A DNA stretch of 64,000 nucleotides from Actinomadura violacea (GTDB taxonomy: Bacteria; Actinomycetota; Actinomycetes; Streptosporangiales; Streptosporangiaceae). Each line of letters opens with the position of its first letter. Within the stretch, counting starts at the first letter, position 1. The notes under the pieces are model-generated. The model did not search any database. It saw nothing but the letters and a program-made list of their open reading frames with translations, and had not been told where the DNA came from. The DNA is taken from assembly GCF_017573465.1 (NCBI RefSeq), contig NZ_JAGEPF010000024.1, positions 124,001-188,000 on the forward strand, read 5' to 3'. The translations under genes were made by a program, and so were the position numbers. Positions 42,697 through 52,300 of the stretch are shown here, in pieces.

Positions 42697-43400
42697 CCGC
42701 GGCGAGCATGCTGGCGGAGGCCCGCAAGTCCCTCGGCATGTCGGGCCGCCCGAACGCGATCACCAAGGAGTACGCCGCCAGGCACGGCGACGAGTTCCTC
42801 AAGGCGTCCTGGTGCGACATGGCGATCACCTACTGGGCGCGGCACAGCGGCAACGCCGCCGCCGTCCTGCCCGCCGGCGACCGCGCCTACACGCCGTGGC
42901 ACGCCGAGGACTTCCAGAAGGCCGGGCGCTGGCACACCGGCACGACCGCGCAGGTCGACGCCGCCGAGCCCGGCGACATCGTGTTCTTCGACTGGGGCTC
43001 GTCCAACAGCATCTCCGCGATCGACCACGTCGGCGTGGTCGAGAAGGCGCTGGGCGGCGGACGGGTCCAGACGATCGAGGGCAACACCTCCGACGCCTGC
43101 AAGCGCCGGGTGCGGGGCGCGGACGTGATCGCGGGCTACGGACGGCCCGACTACAGCGGGGACGACTGGACGGAGGCCATCGTGAACAAGCTGCCGCAGG
43201 TGGGCAAGGGCGACACCGGAGAGGGCGTCGAGACGGTGCAGGGGCTGCTGCTGGCGCGCAGCCACCCGGAGGTCGCCGTCAACGGGCGCTTCGACGACGC
43301 CACGGAGGCGGCGGTGAAGGCCGTCCAGAAGTGGGGCGGCGTCACCGCGGACGGGATCGTCGGGCGCGACACCTGGCCGGTCCTGCTGCGGGTGCACTAG
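42693..43400 (+). CDS. CHAP-domain hydrolase with C-terminal peptidoglycan-binding domain
   Basis: 235 residues. The CHAP/NlpC-like domain has the catalytic Cys in KASWCDMAITYWARH (about Cys41), the His in SAIDHVGVVEKAL (near 112), and PGDIVFFDWGSS before it. The C-terminal PG_binding_1 domain is LPQVGKGDTGEGVETVQGLL then TEAAVKAVQKWGGVTADGIVGRDTWPVLL (about 168-235). There is no signal peptide, unlike host autolysins; phage-type endolysins also lack one. Coupled to the 55-residue upstream gene. No other phage genes seen. Confidence 0.85.
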   Translation: MTAASMLAEARKSLGMSGRPNAITKEYAARHGDEFLKASWCDMAITYWARHSGNAAAVLPAGDRAYTPWHAEDFQKAGRWHTGTTAQVDAAEPGDIVFFDWGSSNSISAIDHVGVVEKALGGGRVQTIEGNTSDACKRRVRGADVIAGYGRPDYSGDDWTEAIVNKLPQVGKGDTGEGVETVQGLLLARSHPEVAVNGRFDDATEAAVKAVQKWGGVTADGIVGRDTWPVLLRVH

Positions 43401-43572
43401 CGGCCAGAACTCCCCCAGTCCAGGGTAAATAAGCCACGTCAGGGTCTAGTACGCGATTCAACCGCGGCATACCTTCGTAAGGTCGCATGTCGCGGAGCGG
43501 TTCCGGCAGGCACGCCGCGGAGTGCTCCAGAGAGGCGGGGCCCCGATGACGTGGCCGGATCAGCGTGCTCCG

Positions 43573-43617
43573 CCCAGGGACGTCCCCTCTCCGGATCCAC
43601 CCCGAGACGTCCCTGGG
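43573..43617. promoter_or_regulatory. 12-bp inverted repeat covering the coxS ribosome site
   Basis: CCCAGGGACGTC (43573-43584) is exactly complementary to GACGTCCCTGGG (43606-43617), with a 21-base loop. The right arm runs into GGGAGAA, the coxS ribosome site. It could be an operator (it contains GGGACGTCCC) or an RNA switch. Confidence 0.6.
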
Positions 43618-43625
43618 AGAAACGC

Positions 43626-44135
43626 ATGCCACGTATCCGTGTCGAGGTCGACGGTGCGACGTACGAGGACGACGTCGAACCGCGGCTTCTTCTCGTCCAC
43701 TATCTGCGCGACCGGCTGGGCAAGGTCGGCACCCCGGTGGGGTGCGACACCAGCAACTGCGGAGCCTGCACCGTCCTGATGGACGGGATGAGCGTGAAGA
43801 GCTGCTCCGTGCTCGCCGTCCAGGCCGACGGCCGAGACGTCACCACCGTCGAGGGGCTCGGGATCGGCGGCGACGAGCATCCGATGCAGCGCGCCTTCCA
43901 CGAGGAGCACGCGCTCCAGTGCGGCTACTGCACCCCCGGCATGATCATGGCGTCGATCGACCTGCTGCGGGAGAACGCCGACCCGTCCGAGGAAGAGGTC
44001 CGCGACGGGCTCGAAGGCAACCTGTGCCGGTGCACCGGCTACCAGAACATCGTGAAGGCGGTGCGGCGCGCCGCGGCGGAGATGCGCACGCCTTCACCTG
44101 AACCCGAGGGACGCGAGCCGGAGGTGATGTCATGA
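43626..44135 (+). CDS. coxS: Aerobic CO dehydrogenase-like small subunit, two [2Fe-2S] clusters
   Basis: 169 residues of the molybdenum hydroxylase small-subunit family. The plant-type [2Fe-2S] cysteines are in GCDTSNCGACTVLMDG and SCSVLA, and the second cluster uses QCGYCTPGM and LCRCTGYQNIV. ATG 43626 has GGGAGAA upstream. Its last bases overlap the coxL start (ATGA). It transfers electrons from the Mo site in CoxL to FAD in CoxM. Confidence 0.93.
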   Translation: MPRIRVEVDGATYEDDVEPRLLLVHYLRDRLGKVGTPVGCDTSNCGACTVLMDGMSVKSCSVLAVQADGRDVTTVEGLGIGGDEHPMQRAFHEEHALQCGYCTPGMIMASIDLLRENADPSEEEVRDGLEGNLCRCTGYQNIVKAVRRAAAEMRTPSPEPEGREPEVMS

Positions 44136-46549
44136 CCGCGACGGCCGAGGGCCCCGCGAAGGAGATGGGGTCGCCCCGCAAGCGGTCGGAGGACGCCCGG
44201 CTGATCACCGGGCGGACGAAATGGACCGACAACATGGCGCCGGCGGGCACGCTGTACGTGGCGTTCCTGCGCAGCCCGCACGCGCACGCGCGCATCACCG
44301 GGGTGGACGTCGGGCAGGCGAAGAGCCGCCCGGGAGTGGTGGCGGCGTTCAGCGGCGCCGACTTCGCGGACGAGCAGGGCGCGCTGCCGTGCGCGTGGGT
44401 CGTCACCGAGGACATGAAGCACCCGCACCATCCGCCGATGGCGGTGGACGAGGTCCGGTACGTGGGCGAGCCCGTGGCGTGCGTGGTGGCGCGGGACCGG
44501 TACGCGGCGTTCGACGCGCTGGAGGACATCGACGTCGACTACGAGCCGCTGCCCGCCGTGGTCGACATGGAGGCTGCCGTCGCGGACGGCGCGGACCTGG
44601 TCCATGAGGGACTCGGGACGAACACCTCCTACACGTGGGTGTTCGAGAACGGCGACCTGGACGCGGCGATGCGGGACGCGCCGGTCGTGCTGGAGCGCCG
44701 GTACGTGCAGCAGCGGCTGATCCCGACGGCGATGGAGCCGCGGTCGGTGCTGTGCGTCCCGGAGGGCGACGAGTTCACGCTGTACTCGGCGACGCAGATC
44801 CCGCACATCCTGCGGCTGATGCTGGCGACGGTCACCGGGATCGGCGAGCACCGCATCCGGGTCGTCGCGCCGGACGTGGGCGGCGGGTTCGGGTCGAAGC
44901 TCCAGGTGTACGGCGAGGAGGTCCTCGCGCTGCTGCTGGCGCGGCGGCTGGGCCGTCCGGTGAAGTGGACGGAGTCGCGCAGCGAAGGGAACATGACCGT
45001 CCACCACGGCCGCGACCAGATCCAGCGGCTGACGCTCGCGGCGGAGCGCGACGGGCGGATCCGCGGCCTGAAGGTGGAGCTGCTCGCCGACATGGGCGCC
45101 TACCTGATGCTGGTGACGCCGGGCATCCCGCTGCTGGGCGCGTTCATGTTCAACGGCATCTACAAGATGGACGCCTACTCCTTCACCTGCTCCGGCGTGT
45201 TCACGACGAAGACGCCGACGGACGCGTACCGGGGCGCGGGACGTCCCGAGGCGACGTTCGCGATCGAGCGGCTGATGGACGAGCTGGCCGCCGAGCTGGA
45301 CATGGACCCGATCGAGGTGCGGCGCCGCAACTGGATCGCGCACGAGGAGTTCCCGTACGACACGATCGCGGGCCTCACCTACGACAGCGGGAACTACGAG
45401 GCGGCGACCGACAAGGCCCTCGAACTGTTCGAGTACGACAAGCTCCGCGCGGAGCAGGCCGACCGGCGCGAACGCCATGACCCGGTGCAGCTCGGCATCG
45501 GCGTGTCGACGTTCACGGAGATGTGCGGGCTGGCGCCGTCGCGGGTGCTCGGATCGCTGTCGTACGGCGCGGGCGGCTGGGAACACGCGTCGGTCCGGAT
45601 GCTGCCGTCCGGGAAGGTCGAGGTCGTCACGGGGTCGTCCGCGCACGGGCAGGGCCACGAGACGGCGTGGGCGCAGATCACCGCGGACCGGCTCGGCGTC
45701 CCGTTCGAGGACGTGAAGGTGCTGCACGGCGACACCGCCGTGTCGCACAAGGGCATGGACACCTACGGGTCCCGGTCCCTGGCCGTCGGCGGTGTGGCGC
45801 TGTACTCGGCGTGCGACAAGGTCGTCGACAAGGCGCGGAAGGTCGCGGCGCACCTGCTGGAGGCGTCCGAGCAGGACCTGGAGTTCGAGAACGGGCGGTT
45901 CAGCGTCCGGGGCGTCCAGCAGGAGGGCCGGACGCTGCAGGAGGTCGCGCTGGCCGCGTTCGCCGCGCACGACCTGCCGGACGGGATCGAGCCGTCGCTG
46001 GACTCCGACGCGACCTACGACCCGGGGAACTTCTCCTTCCCGCACGGCACGCACCTGTGCGCGACCGAGGTCGACACCGAGACCGGGATGGTGAGGATCC
46101 GCAAGTACGTCGCGGTCGACGACGTCGGCAAGGTCGTGAACCCGCTGATCGTCGAGGGGCAGGTGCACGGCGGGCTCGCGCAGGGCATCGCGCAGGCGCT
46201 CTACGAGGAGGCCGTGTACGACGCGGACGGCAACCTCACGACGACGACGATGGCCGACTACCTGATCCCGTCCGCGGCGGACCTGCCGTCGTTCACCACC
46301 GACCGCACCGAGACGCCCGCGACGTCCAACCCGATGGGCGTGAAGGGCGTCGGCGAGGCCGGCACGATCGCCTCGACCCCTGCGGTCGTCAACGCGGTCG
46401 TGGACGCGCTGCGCCCGTTCGGCGTGGACGACGTCGAGATGCCGTGCACGCCGGAGCGCGTGTGGCGCGCGCTGCGCTCGGAGTCCCAGCCCGACACGGC
46501 CGAACCCGGAGCGGGCGGCGGCCTCGGAACGGCCGGAGGTGCCCAGTGA
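44132..46549 (+). CDS. coxL: Molybdenum hydroxylase large subunit, form II CoxL-like
   Basis: 805 residues, binding the Mo-cytosine-dinucleotide cofactor. The active-site motif reads AYRGAGR near 366-372, the form II signature; form I CO dehydrogenases have AYRCSFR with the catalytic Cys. GGGFGSK near 250, VTGSSAHGQGHETAWAQI near 493 and GVKGVGEAGT near 733 are cofactor-binding segments, the last containing the base Glu. Form II enzymes may oxidise substrates other than CO, so the name is by homology. Gene order S-L-M fits form II. A disordered Gly-rich tail ends the protein. Confidence 0.93.
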   Translation: MTATAEGPAKEMGSPRKRSEDARLITGRTKWTDNMAPAGTLYVAFLRSPHAHARITGVDVGQAKSRPGVVAAFSGADFADEQGALPCAWVVTEDMKHPHHPPMAVDEVRYVGEPVACVVARDRYAAFDALEDIDVDYEPLPAVVDMEAAVADGADLVHEGLGTNTSYTWVFENGDLDAAMRDAPVVLERRYVQQRLIPTAMEPRSVLCVPEGDEFTLYSATQIPHILRLMLATVTGIGEHRIRVVAPDVGGGFGSKLQVYGEEVLALLLARRLGRPVKWTESRSEGNMTVHHGRDQIQRLTLAAERDGRIRGLKVELLADMGAYLMLVTPGIPLLGAFMFNGIYKMDAYSFTCSGVFTTKTPTDAYRGAGRPEATFAIERLMDELAAELDMDPIEVRRRNWIAHEEFPYDTIAGLTYDSGNYEAATDKALELFEYDKLRAEQADRRERHDPVQLGIGVSTFTEMCGLAPSRVLGSLSYGAGGWEHASVRMLPSGKVEVVTGSSAHGQGHETAWAQITADRLGVPFEDVKVLHGDTAVSHKGMDTYGSRSLAVGGVALYSACDKVVDKARKVAAHLLEASEQDLEFENGRFSVRGVQQEGRTLQEVALAAFAAHDLPDGIEPSLDSDATYDPGNFSFPHGTHLCATEVDTETGMVRIRKYVAVDDVGKVVNPLIVEGQVHGGLAQGIAQALYEEAVYDADGNLTTTTMADYLIPSAADLPSFTTDRTETPATSNPMGVKGVGEAGTIASTPAVVNAVVDALRPFGVDDVEMPCTPERVWRALRSESQPDTAEPGAGGGLGTAGGAQ

Positions 46550-47403
46550 TCCCCGCGACGTTCGACTACGTGCGGCCCGCGTCGGTGGACGACGCCGCGC
46601 GGGCGCTCGCCGACGCGGGCGAGGACGCGAAGGTCCTCGCCGGCGGGCAGAGCCTGATGCCGCTGCTGCGGATGCGGCTCGCCTACCCCGACGCGCTCAT
46701 CGACCTCGACCGGCTCGACGGGCTGCGGGAGATCCGCGACGACGGCGGCTCCGTCGTCATCGGCGCGATGGCGACGCACCACCAGGTGATCGGCGACCCG
46801 CTGGTGCGCGAGCACCTGCCGCTGATCGCGCGGGCCACCGCGACGGTCGCCGACCCGGCCGTCCGGCACCGCGGCACGTTCTGCGGGTCCCTCGCGCACG
46901 CCGACCCGGCGGGCGACCTGCCGGCCGTCGCGCTCGCGCTGGACGCGGTGCTGCTGGCCCGGTCGGTGCGCGGCGAGCGGGAGATCCCGGCGGCGGAGTT
47001 CTTCGTCGACTGGATGACCTCCGCGCTGGAGCCGGACGAGCTGCTCGTCGGGGTCCGGGTGCCGAAGCTCGGCGCGGGCTGGGGCGTGCACTACGAGAAG
47101 TTCCACCGGACGGCGCAGGCGTGGGCGATCGTCGGGGTCGCGTGCGCGGTGCGCCGGTCGGGCGACACCGTGGAGGACGCCCGCGTCGCGCTCACCAACA
47201 TGGGTCCGGCGCCCGTCCGGGCGAGCGGGGTCGAGGAGGCCGTCCGGGGCCGGGGCGCGTCGCGGGAGGCGTTCCAGGCCGCCGCCGGGCACGCCGCCGA
47301 AGGCACCGAACCACCCACGGACCTGCACGGATCCGCCGAATACCGGGCGCACCTGGCGTCCGTGCTGACCGCGCGGGCGCTCAGCGCGGCGGCCGGGATC
47401 TGA
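46546..47403 (+). CDS. coxM: FAD-binding medium subunit of the molybdenum hydroxylase
   Basis: 285 residues of the FAD_binding_5 type: FDYVRPASVDDAARAL, the FAD loop KVLAGGQSLMPLLRMRLA (about 31-48), and ADPAVRHRGTFCGSLAHADPAGDLPA, a second FAD-contact motif. A CO_deh_flav_C domain follows (VHYEKFHRTAQAWAIVGVACAV). The GTG overlaps the coxL stop, with GGAGG upstream. Completes the SLM trimer; maturation genes (coxDEF-like, xdhC) are not in the window. Confidence 0.92.
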   Translation: MIPATFDYVRPASVDDAARALADAGEDAKVLAGGQSLMPLLRMRLAYPDALIDLDRLDGLREIRDDGGSVVIGAMATHHQVIGDPLVREHLPLIARATATVADPAVRHRGTFCGSLAHADPAGDLPAVALALDAVLLARSVRGEREIPAAEFFVDWMTSALEPDELLVGVRVPKLGAGWGVHYEKFHRTAQAWAIVGVACAVRRSGDTVEDARVALTNMGPAPVRASGVEEAVRGRGASREAFQAAAGHAAEGTEPPTDLHGSAEYRAHLASVLTARALSAAAGI

Positions 47404-47413
47404 GCCGCGGCTC

Positions 47414-47451
47414 GCGCGGCCGGGCCCCCGCGCCCCGGGGCCCGGCCGCGC
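47414..47451 (+). terminator. Perfect 15-bp hairpin between coxM and coxG
   Basis: GCGCGGCCGGGCCCC (47414-47428) and its exact complement (47437-47451) with an 8-base loop, 10 bp after coxM. It may reduce or separate coxG expression from coxSLM. Confidence 0.75.
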
Positions 47452-47574
47452 GGCCCGCACCCTCTCCCGCACGTCCCGGCCCGTTTCCGCGCGTCCCGCC
47501 GGGGCACCCCCGCACTGGCGGCGCCAGGGTGATCGCCGTAAGGTCGCGAGGAAGCACATCGGACGATAAGGACC

Positions 47575-48417
47575 ATGATCATGGAGCTCGACCACGAATT
47601 CACCGTTCCGGTACCGGTGGATCAGGCCTGGTCGGTGCTGCTCGACGTGGAGCGCGTCGCGTCGTGCATGCCGGGCGCGACCCTCGACTCGGTCGACGGC
47701 GACGAGTACGCGGGCCGGATGAAGGTGAAGGTCGGCGCGATGACCATCACCTACCGCGGCACCGCGCGCATCGTCTCGGCCGACGAGTCGTCCCGCACCG
47801 TCACGATGGAGGCGGCCGCCAAGGAGGCGCGCGGCTCCGGCACCGCGTCGGCGACCGTCCAGGCGAAGCTGCACCCGCAGGACGACGGCACGACCCGGGT
47901 GGCGGTGCGCACCAAGCTGAACGTGACGGGGCGTCCCGCGCAGTTCGGCCGCAACATCCTGTCCGAGGTCGGCTCGAAGATCATCGCGCGGTTCGCGAAG
48001 GCGCTCGCGGCGGAGCTGGAGTCGCCGGCCGAGCCGGAGGCACCGGTGGCCGAGGCCGCGGTTGCCGAGGCGGTCGCGGCCGAGGCGCCCGTCCAGGAGG
48101 TCATGCCGGAGCCGGAGACCCCAGCCGAAGAGCCGAAGGCAGAGCCCGCGAAGGCCGAGCCGGAGAAGGCCGGGCCCGCGAAGGCCGCGGAGCCGGAACC
48201 GGCGAAGGCGGAGGTGGCGCGGCCGGTGCCGGCCGCACCGCCGCGGCACCCGGCGCCGTCCGAGCGGCCGCCGCTGCGGCTCGCCCGCGAGGACGACGCG
48301 ATCGACCTGCTGGAGGTCGCGGGGCCGTCGCTGGTGAAGCGGGCCGTCCCGGCCGCGGGCGGGCTCGTCGTGCTGCTGCTGGTGATCCGCTGGCTGGTGC
48401 GCCGCCGCAAGCGCTGA
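47575..48417 (+). CDS. coxG: CoxG-like SRPBCC protein with C-terminal membrane anchor
   Basis: 280 residues. Residues 1-145 form a CoxG/SRPBCC domain (MELDHEFTVPVPVDQAWSVL, then MPGATLDSVDGDEYAGRMKVKVG, the CoxG signature). Residues about 147-230 are an Ala/Pro/Glu linker, and one hydrophobic helix lies near 258-272 (GGLVVLLLVIRWLV) with a basic end. CoxG is thought to tether the enzyme to the membrane, so a C-terminal anchor fits. It starts 171 bp after coxM with a terminator between. Confidence 0.88.
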   Translation: MIMELDHEFTVPVPVDQAWSVLLDVERVASCMPGATLDSVDGDEYAGRMKVKVGAMTITYRGTARIVSADESSRTVTMEAAAKEARGSGTASATVQAKLHPQDDGTTRVAVRTKLNVTGRPAQFGRNILSEVGSKIIARFAKALAAELESPAEPEAPVAEAAVAEAVAAEAPVQEVMPEPETPAEEPKAEPAKAEPEKAGPAKAAEPEPAKAEVARPVPAAPPRHPAPSERPPLRLAREDDAIDLLEVAGPSLVKRAVPAAGGLVVLLLVIRWLVRRRKR

Positions 48418-48483
48418 CGGCTGCGCGGCCCCGATCCCGGTGCACGAGCCCGGGGCCGGTTCAAGCGCGGGTCAACGATCGGC

Positions 48484-49239
48484 ATGCGATCGGCGACGAC
48501 GGTGGAACGCGCCGCCGCGATGGCGTGGCCTTGTCCCGTGGACACGATCGAACTGCAGCGGATCGCGGAGATCGAGAGCGACAACTGGTGGTACCGGGAA
48601 CGGCGCGCGATCGTCTCCGGTGAGCTGCTGCGGTTCAGCGCGCCCGGCACGGCCGCCGACATCGGCGCCGGGGCCGGCGCGGACGCGCGGCTGCTCGCCG
48701 CGCACGGCTGGCAGGCGACCGCCATCGACCTGAACCCCGGCGCGGTCACGCTCGCGCGCGCGCACGGCATCGAGGCGTACGAGGGCGACGCCCGCTACCT
48801 CCCGCTTCCCGGCGGCGAGTACGACCTCGTGCTGGCGATGGACGTGCTTGCGCACATCGACGACCACGAACGCGCCGCCGCCGAGATCGCGCGAGTGCTG
48901 CGGCCTGGCGGGACGGCGCTCGTGTGCGTCCCGTGCGACATGGGCCTGTGGTCGGCGCACGACGTCGCCCTCGGACGCGTCCGCCGCTACACCCGCGACG
49001 CCCTCGCCGAGCTGCTCGAAGGCGCCGGGCTGCTGCTCGACCGGCTGTGGGCGCGGGGCGTGCTGCTGCGCCCCGTCCTGCGCCGGCTCCGGCACCGGAC
49101 GACGCGCCGCGAGGACCTCGCGCCCCTGCCTCCGCCGGCGAACGAGGCGCTGCGGCTGACGATGGCGGTGGAGCGGCGGCTCCCGCTGTGGTCCTGGCCG
49201 GGGACCTGGCTGTTCGCCCGCGCCCGCCGCCCCGGCTGA
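48484..49239 (+). CDS. Class I SAM-dependent methyltransferase
   Basis: Up to 251 residues (48538 GTG, in front of TIELQRIAEIESDNWWYRER, would give a shorter form). SAM-binding motif I is TAADIGAGAGADARLLAAHG (near 60-80) and motif II is IDLNPGAV; YDLVLAMDVLAHIDD is motif post II. RVLRPGGTALVCVP is motif III. NWWYRERR at the N-terminus is seen in methyltransferases beside glycan genes. It is convergent with the large glycosyltransferase gene, separated by a terminator. Confidence 0.87.
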   Translation: MRSATTVERAAAMAWPCPVDTIELQRIAEIESDNWWYRERRAIVSGELLRFSAPGTAADIGAGAGADARLLAAHGWQATAIDLNPGAVTLARAHGIEAYEGDARYLPLPGGEYDLVLAMDVLAHIDDHERAAAEIARVLRPGGTALVCVPCDMGLWSAHDVALGRVRRYTRDALAELLEGAGLLLDRLWARGVLLRPVLRRLRHRTTRREDLAPLPPPANEALRLTMAVERRLPLWSWPGTWLFARARRPG

Positions 49240-49247
49240 CCGAACCA

Positions 49248-49311
49248 CGTTCACTTGCGGCGTGTCGTCCTTAAAAGGCCCGCCATAAGGACGACACGCC
49301 GCAAGTCAACG
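49248..49311. terminator. Perfect 21-bp bidirectional terminator
   Basis: The 21-bp arm at 49253-49273 is exactly complementary to 49286-49306 (12-base loop), and CGTT/AACG extends it to about 26 bp with one mismatch (49248-49311). It contains the stop codon of the minus-strand glycosyltransferase and lies 8 bp after the methyltransferase stop. Confidence 0.92.
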
Positions 49312-52300
49312 AGGGAAGACGTGGTCGATGACGCGGGCGGACGCGTCGCCGTCGTCGTGCGGGCAGTACTTCACGAAGAAGTCGTCGTACCTGCCGCTGT
49401 AGTCGTCCTCCATGTCGGGCGCCTCGCGGACGGCCTCGGCGACCTCCTCCGACGTCGCGACGAGCGGCCCCGGCGCCTCCGCCTCCAGGTCCAGGTAGAA
49501 GCCGCGCACATGGTCGCGGTAGCGCTCCAGGTCGTAGGTGTAGAAGACCATCGGACGCCCTAGGACGGCGTAGTCGAACATGGCGGACGAGTAGTCCGTC
49601 ACCAGCACGTCGGACGCCATGTAGAGGTCGGCGATGTCGGGGTAGCGGGTGACGTCGATGACGAAGTCGTCGGACGGGACGTGGGCGCGGTCGGTGATGA
49701 GGTGGTGCGCGCGCACGAGCATGACGTGGTCCTCCCCGAGCGCGCGCCGCATGGTCTCCACGTCCAGTTCGAGGTGGAAGCCGCGGCGGTCCGGGGCGTG
49801 GTGCTCGTCGTCCCGCCAGGTCGGCGCATAGAGCACGACCTTCTTGCCTTCCGGGATGCCCAGGCGCTTGCGTATGTCGGCTCCTACGCGCTGCCATTCG
49901 GGGGCGCTCATGACGTCGTTGCGCGGGTACCCGGTCTCCAGGATGTCGCCGCTGAAGTGGAACGCGTGCCGCATGACCTGCGTGGCGAACGGGTTGGGCG
50001 ACACCAGGTGGTCCCACCGGGGTACTTCGCGCTGGATCCAGTCGAGCTTCTCTGTACGCCGGTAGGGCATGTCCTTCAGGTCGTAGCCGAGCCGCTTGAG
50101 CGGGGTGCCGTGCCACGTCTGCAGGTAGGTCTGGCCCGGCCGCTTGGCGAACCAGTGCGGCGCCCCGTGGTTCGTGACGATGTACCGTGCGCGCGCGAGC
50201 GTCCGGTAGTGCTCGCGTGTCCCAGCCTGGATGGTCCGTGCCTCGCCCTCCACGGCGAACTGGCCGTCCTGCGAGACCCACACGCATTCGAGGTCGGGCC
50301 TGCGCTTGGCGAGCTCCTCGTAGAGCGCGCGCGGGTTGCAGCTGTACTGGGACGCCCTGTAGCTGTCGAACACCACGACATCGGACAGGTTGCTGCGCAG
50401 GTAGACGGGATAGTCGTTCTGCTGCAGGAGCCGCTGCGCGTGCCGTCCGCGCTCGTCCTCCGACAGGGCGGGACGGCTGTGGATCTGCACGGCGTCGGTC
50501 TGGTGGACGCCGACCTCGAACTCGTGCGTGCCGACGCGCCGCCATTCGGGCAGCTCGGGGATGCCGGCGCGCTCGGCGACGACGGCGACGTCCCCGGACC
50601 GGGTGGGCGCGAGCAGGTCCCAGGCGCCCTCGGCGAGCGGCAGGTCCGTCCCGAACACCGGCAGCCGGGCGGGCGTGAACGCGGCCGTGAACCGGTTCTC
50701 CTCCCAGGTCAGGGGCACCTCGTGCGCCTCGCCGGAGCGGCTGTTGCGCAGCACGAGGCGGTCCGGCCGGTCCGCGGGGTCGGCGGCGTGGTCGCCGGTC
50801 AGCGCGAGCCGGCCCTCGGCGTCCCAGGCGGCGGCCGTGACGACGGGCCGGAAGCCGCGCTCGACGCCGCGCAGGTTGCCGTACGCGGTGCGGGTCACGA
50901 CGAACTCGCGGCCCCGCCAGGCGAACCGCTCCTCGGCGAGGTGCACGGCCATGGCGAGCCGCAGCGGGCCGCCCTCCCCGCTCAGCCGGATGTCCCAGTC
51001 GATGGCGTCGAGGAGGTGCGCGCGGCACGCCGCCGGGTACGGGGCGCCGTCACCGTCCTGCTCCTCACCGGACGCGTCGGCGCCGGTCTCGGCGTCGGCG
51101 GGCTCGGGGAGCGGGAGGAGGCCGTCCAGCGGCAGCGTCGCGGTGAAGCTGAAGCCGGTCCCCTCCGCCGCCGGCGTCACCGCCGCCGGGCGGACCGTGA
51201 CGGCGCCGAACACCTCCGCGCCGCCGTGCCGCCGCGCCGCCATGATCGCCGCGCCGGCGCCGAGGGCCCGGTTCGTCCACCCGGTCAGCTCCAGGGCGCC
51301 GTCCACCCGGCGGAACCCGGTGAGCACGGCCCGGGCGTTCTTCACGTGCACCGCGAACCCCTCGTCGCCGTCCGCGGGCTGCACGGCGACGTGCTCGGCC
51401 GGCTGCCGCGCGGCCGTCCACCGCACCCGCGGCGCCGCCGCCGTGACCCGCCGGACGGCCTTGTGCCCGGCCGTCGTCACCTCGGCCCACAGCTCCCACG
51501 CCGCGGTGCGCCACTCCTCGCCGTCGCGCAGCGCCTCCGGGTCCACCCGGACGGCGAACCCGGACCACTCGTAGGACACCAGCGCCTGCCCGGACCGGGC
51601 CGTGGCCTCGGGGCAGCGGGTCCGCTCCACGTCGAGGCGGACCTCCCGGCCGGTCCGGGCGTCGCGCAGCCACATCCGGATCCGGGAGTCGTGCGCCGAC
51701 GACACGTCGAGCCGGGCGAAGTGCGCGTACCCCTCGATCGCCAGGACGTCCCCGTCCCAGCCGGCGCGCTCCACCCGCGTCCACAGCTCGAACTCGTCGG
51801 TGACGTCGTACACCTCGTCGGGCACCGCGCGGTGCGGGTCGCCGAAGAACGGGTAGCGGGCGTACCAGCGCTGCCGGAACCGGCCCTTGGCGACGAGCGG
51901 GACCTCGTCCAGCCCGCCCTCCTCGAACCGCAGCACCTCCAGCAGCTCCGGCAGCATCCGCTCGCCGAGCAGGTGCAGCTCCAGCCGCTTGATCGCCTCC
52001 AGCCCGGACGCGGCCGCCGGGTCCGCGCCCGCGACGATCTCGGCGCCGAGCTCCACGAGCCGGCGCCGCTCCTGCTCGGACGCGGCGGGCAGCGCGTGCA
52101 CGAGCGCGCGGACGTCCAGGTCCAGCGCGTACATGTCGTAGGCGGCCAGGAGGTCCGGCACCCGGTCGCGCAGGACGCGGCGGACCATCCCGAGCGCGGC
52201 CATCCGGTCGATGATCTCGCCGAGCTCCGGCCGCTCCCGCTCGTAGGCGCCCGGGTGGTGGCGCCAGAAGTGGACGGTGGTGTCGAGGAGGTCGACGGAG

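Noticed and set aside
42693..43400. Prophage remnant
   Set aside because: The CHAP protein is endolysin-like, but no integrase, structural gene, holin or attachment repeat is nearby.
44039..46168. 709-codon minus-strand frame opposite coxL
   Set aside because: A shadow frame caused by codon bias in coxL; the His/Arg/Val-rich product has no recognisable fold.
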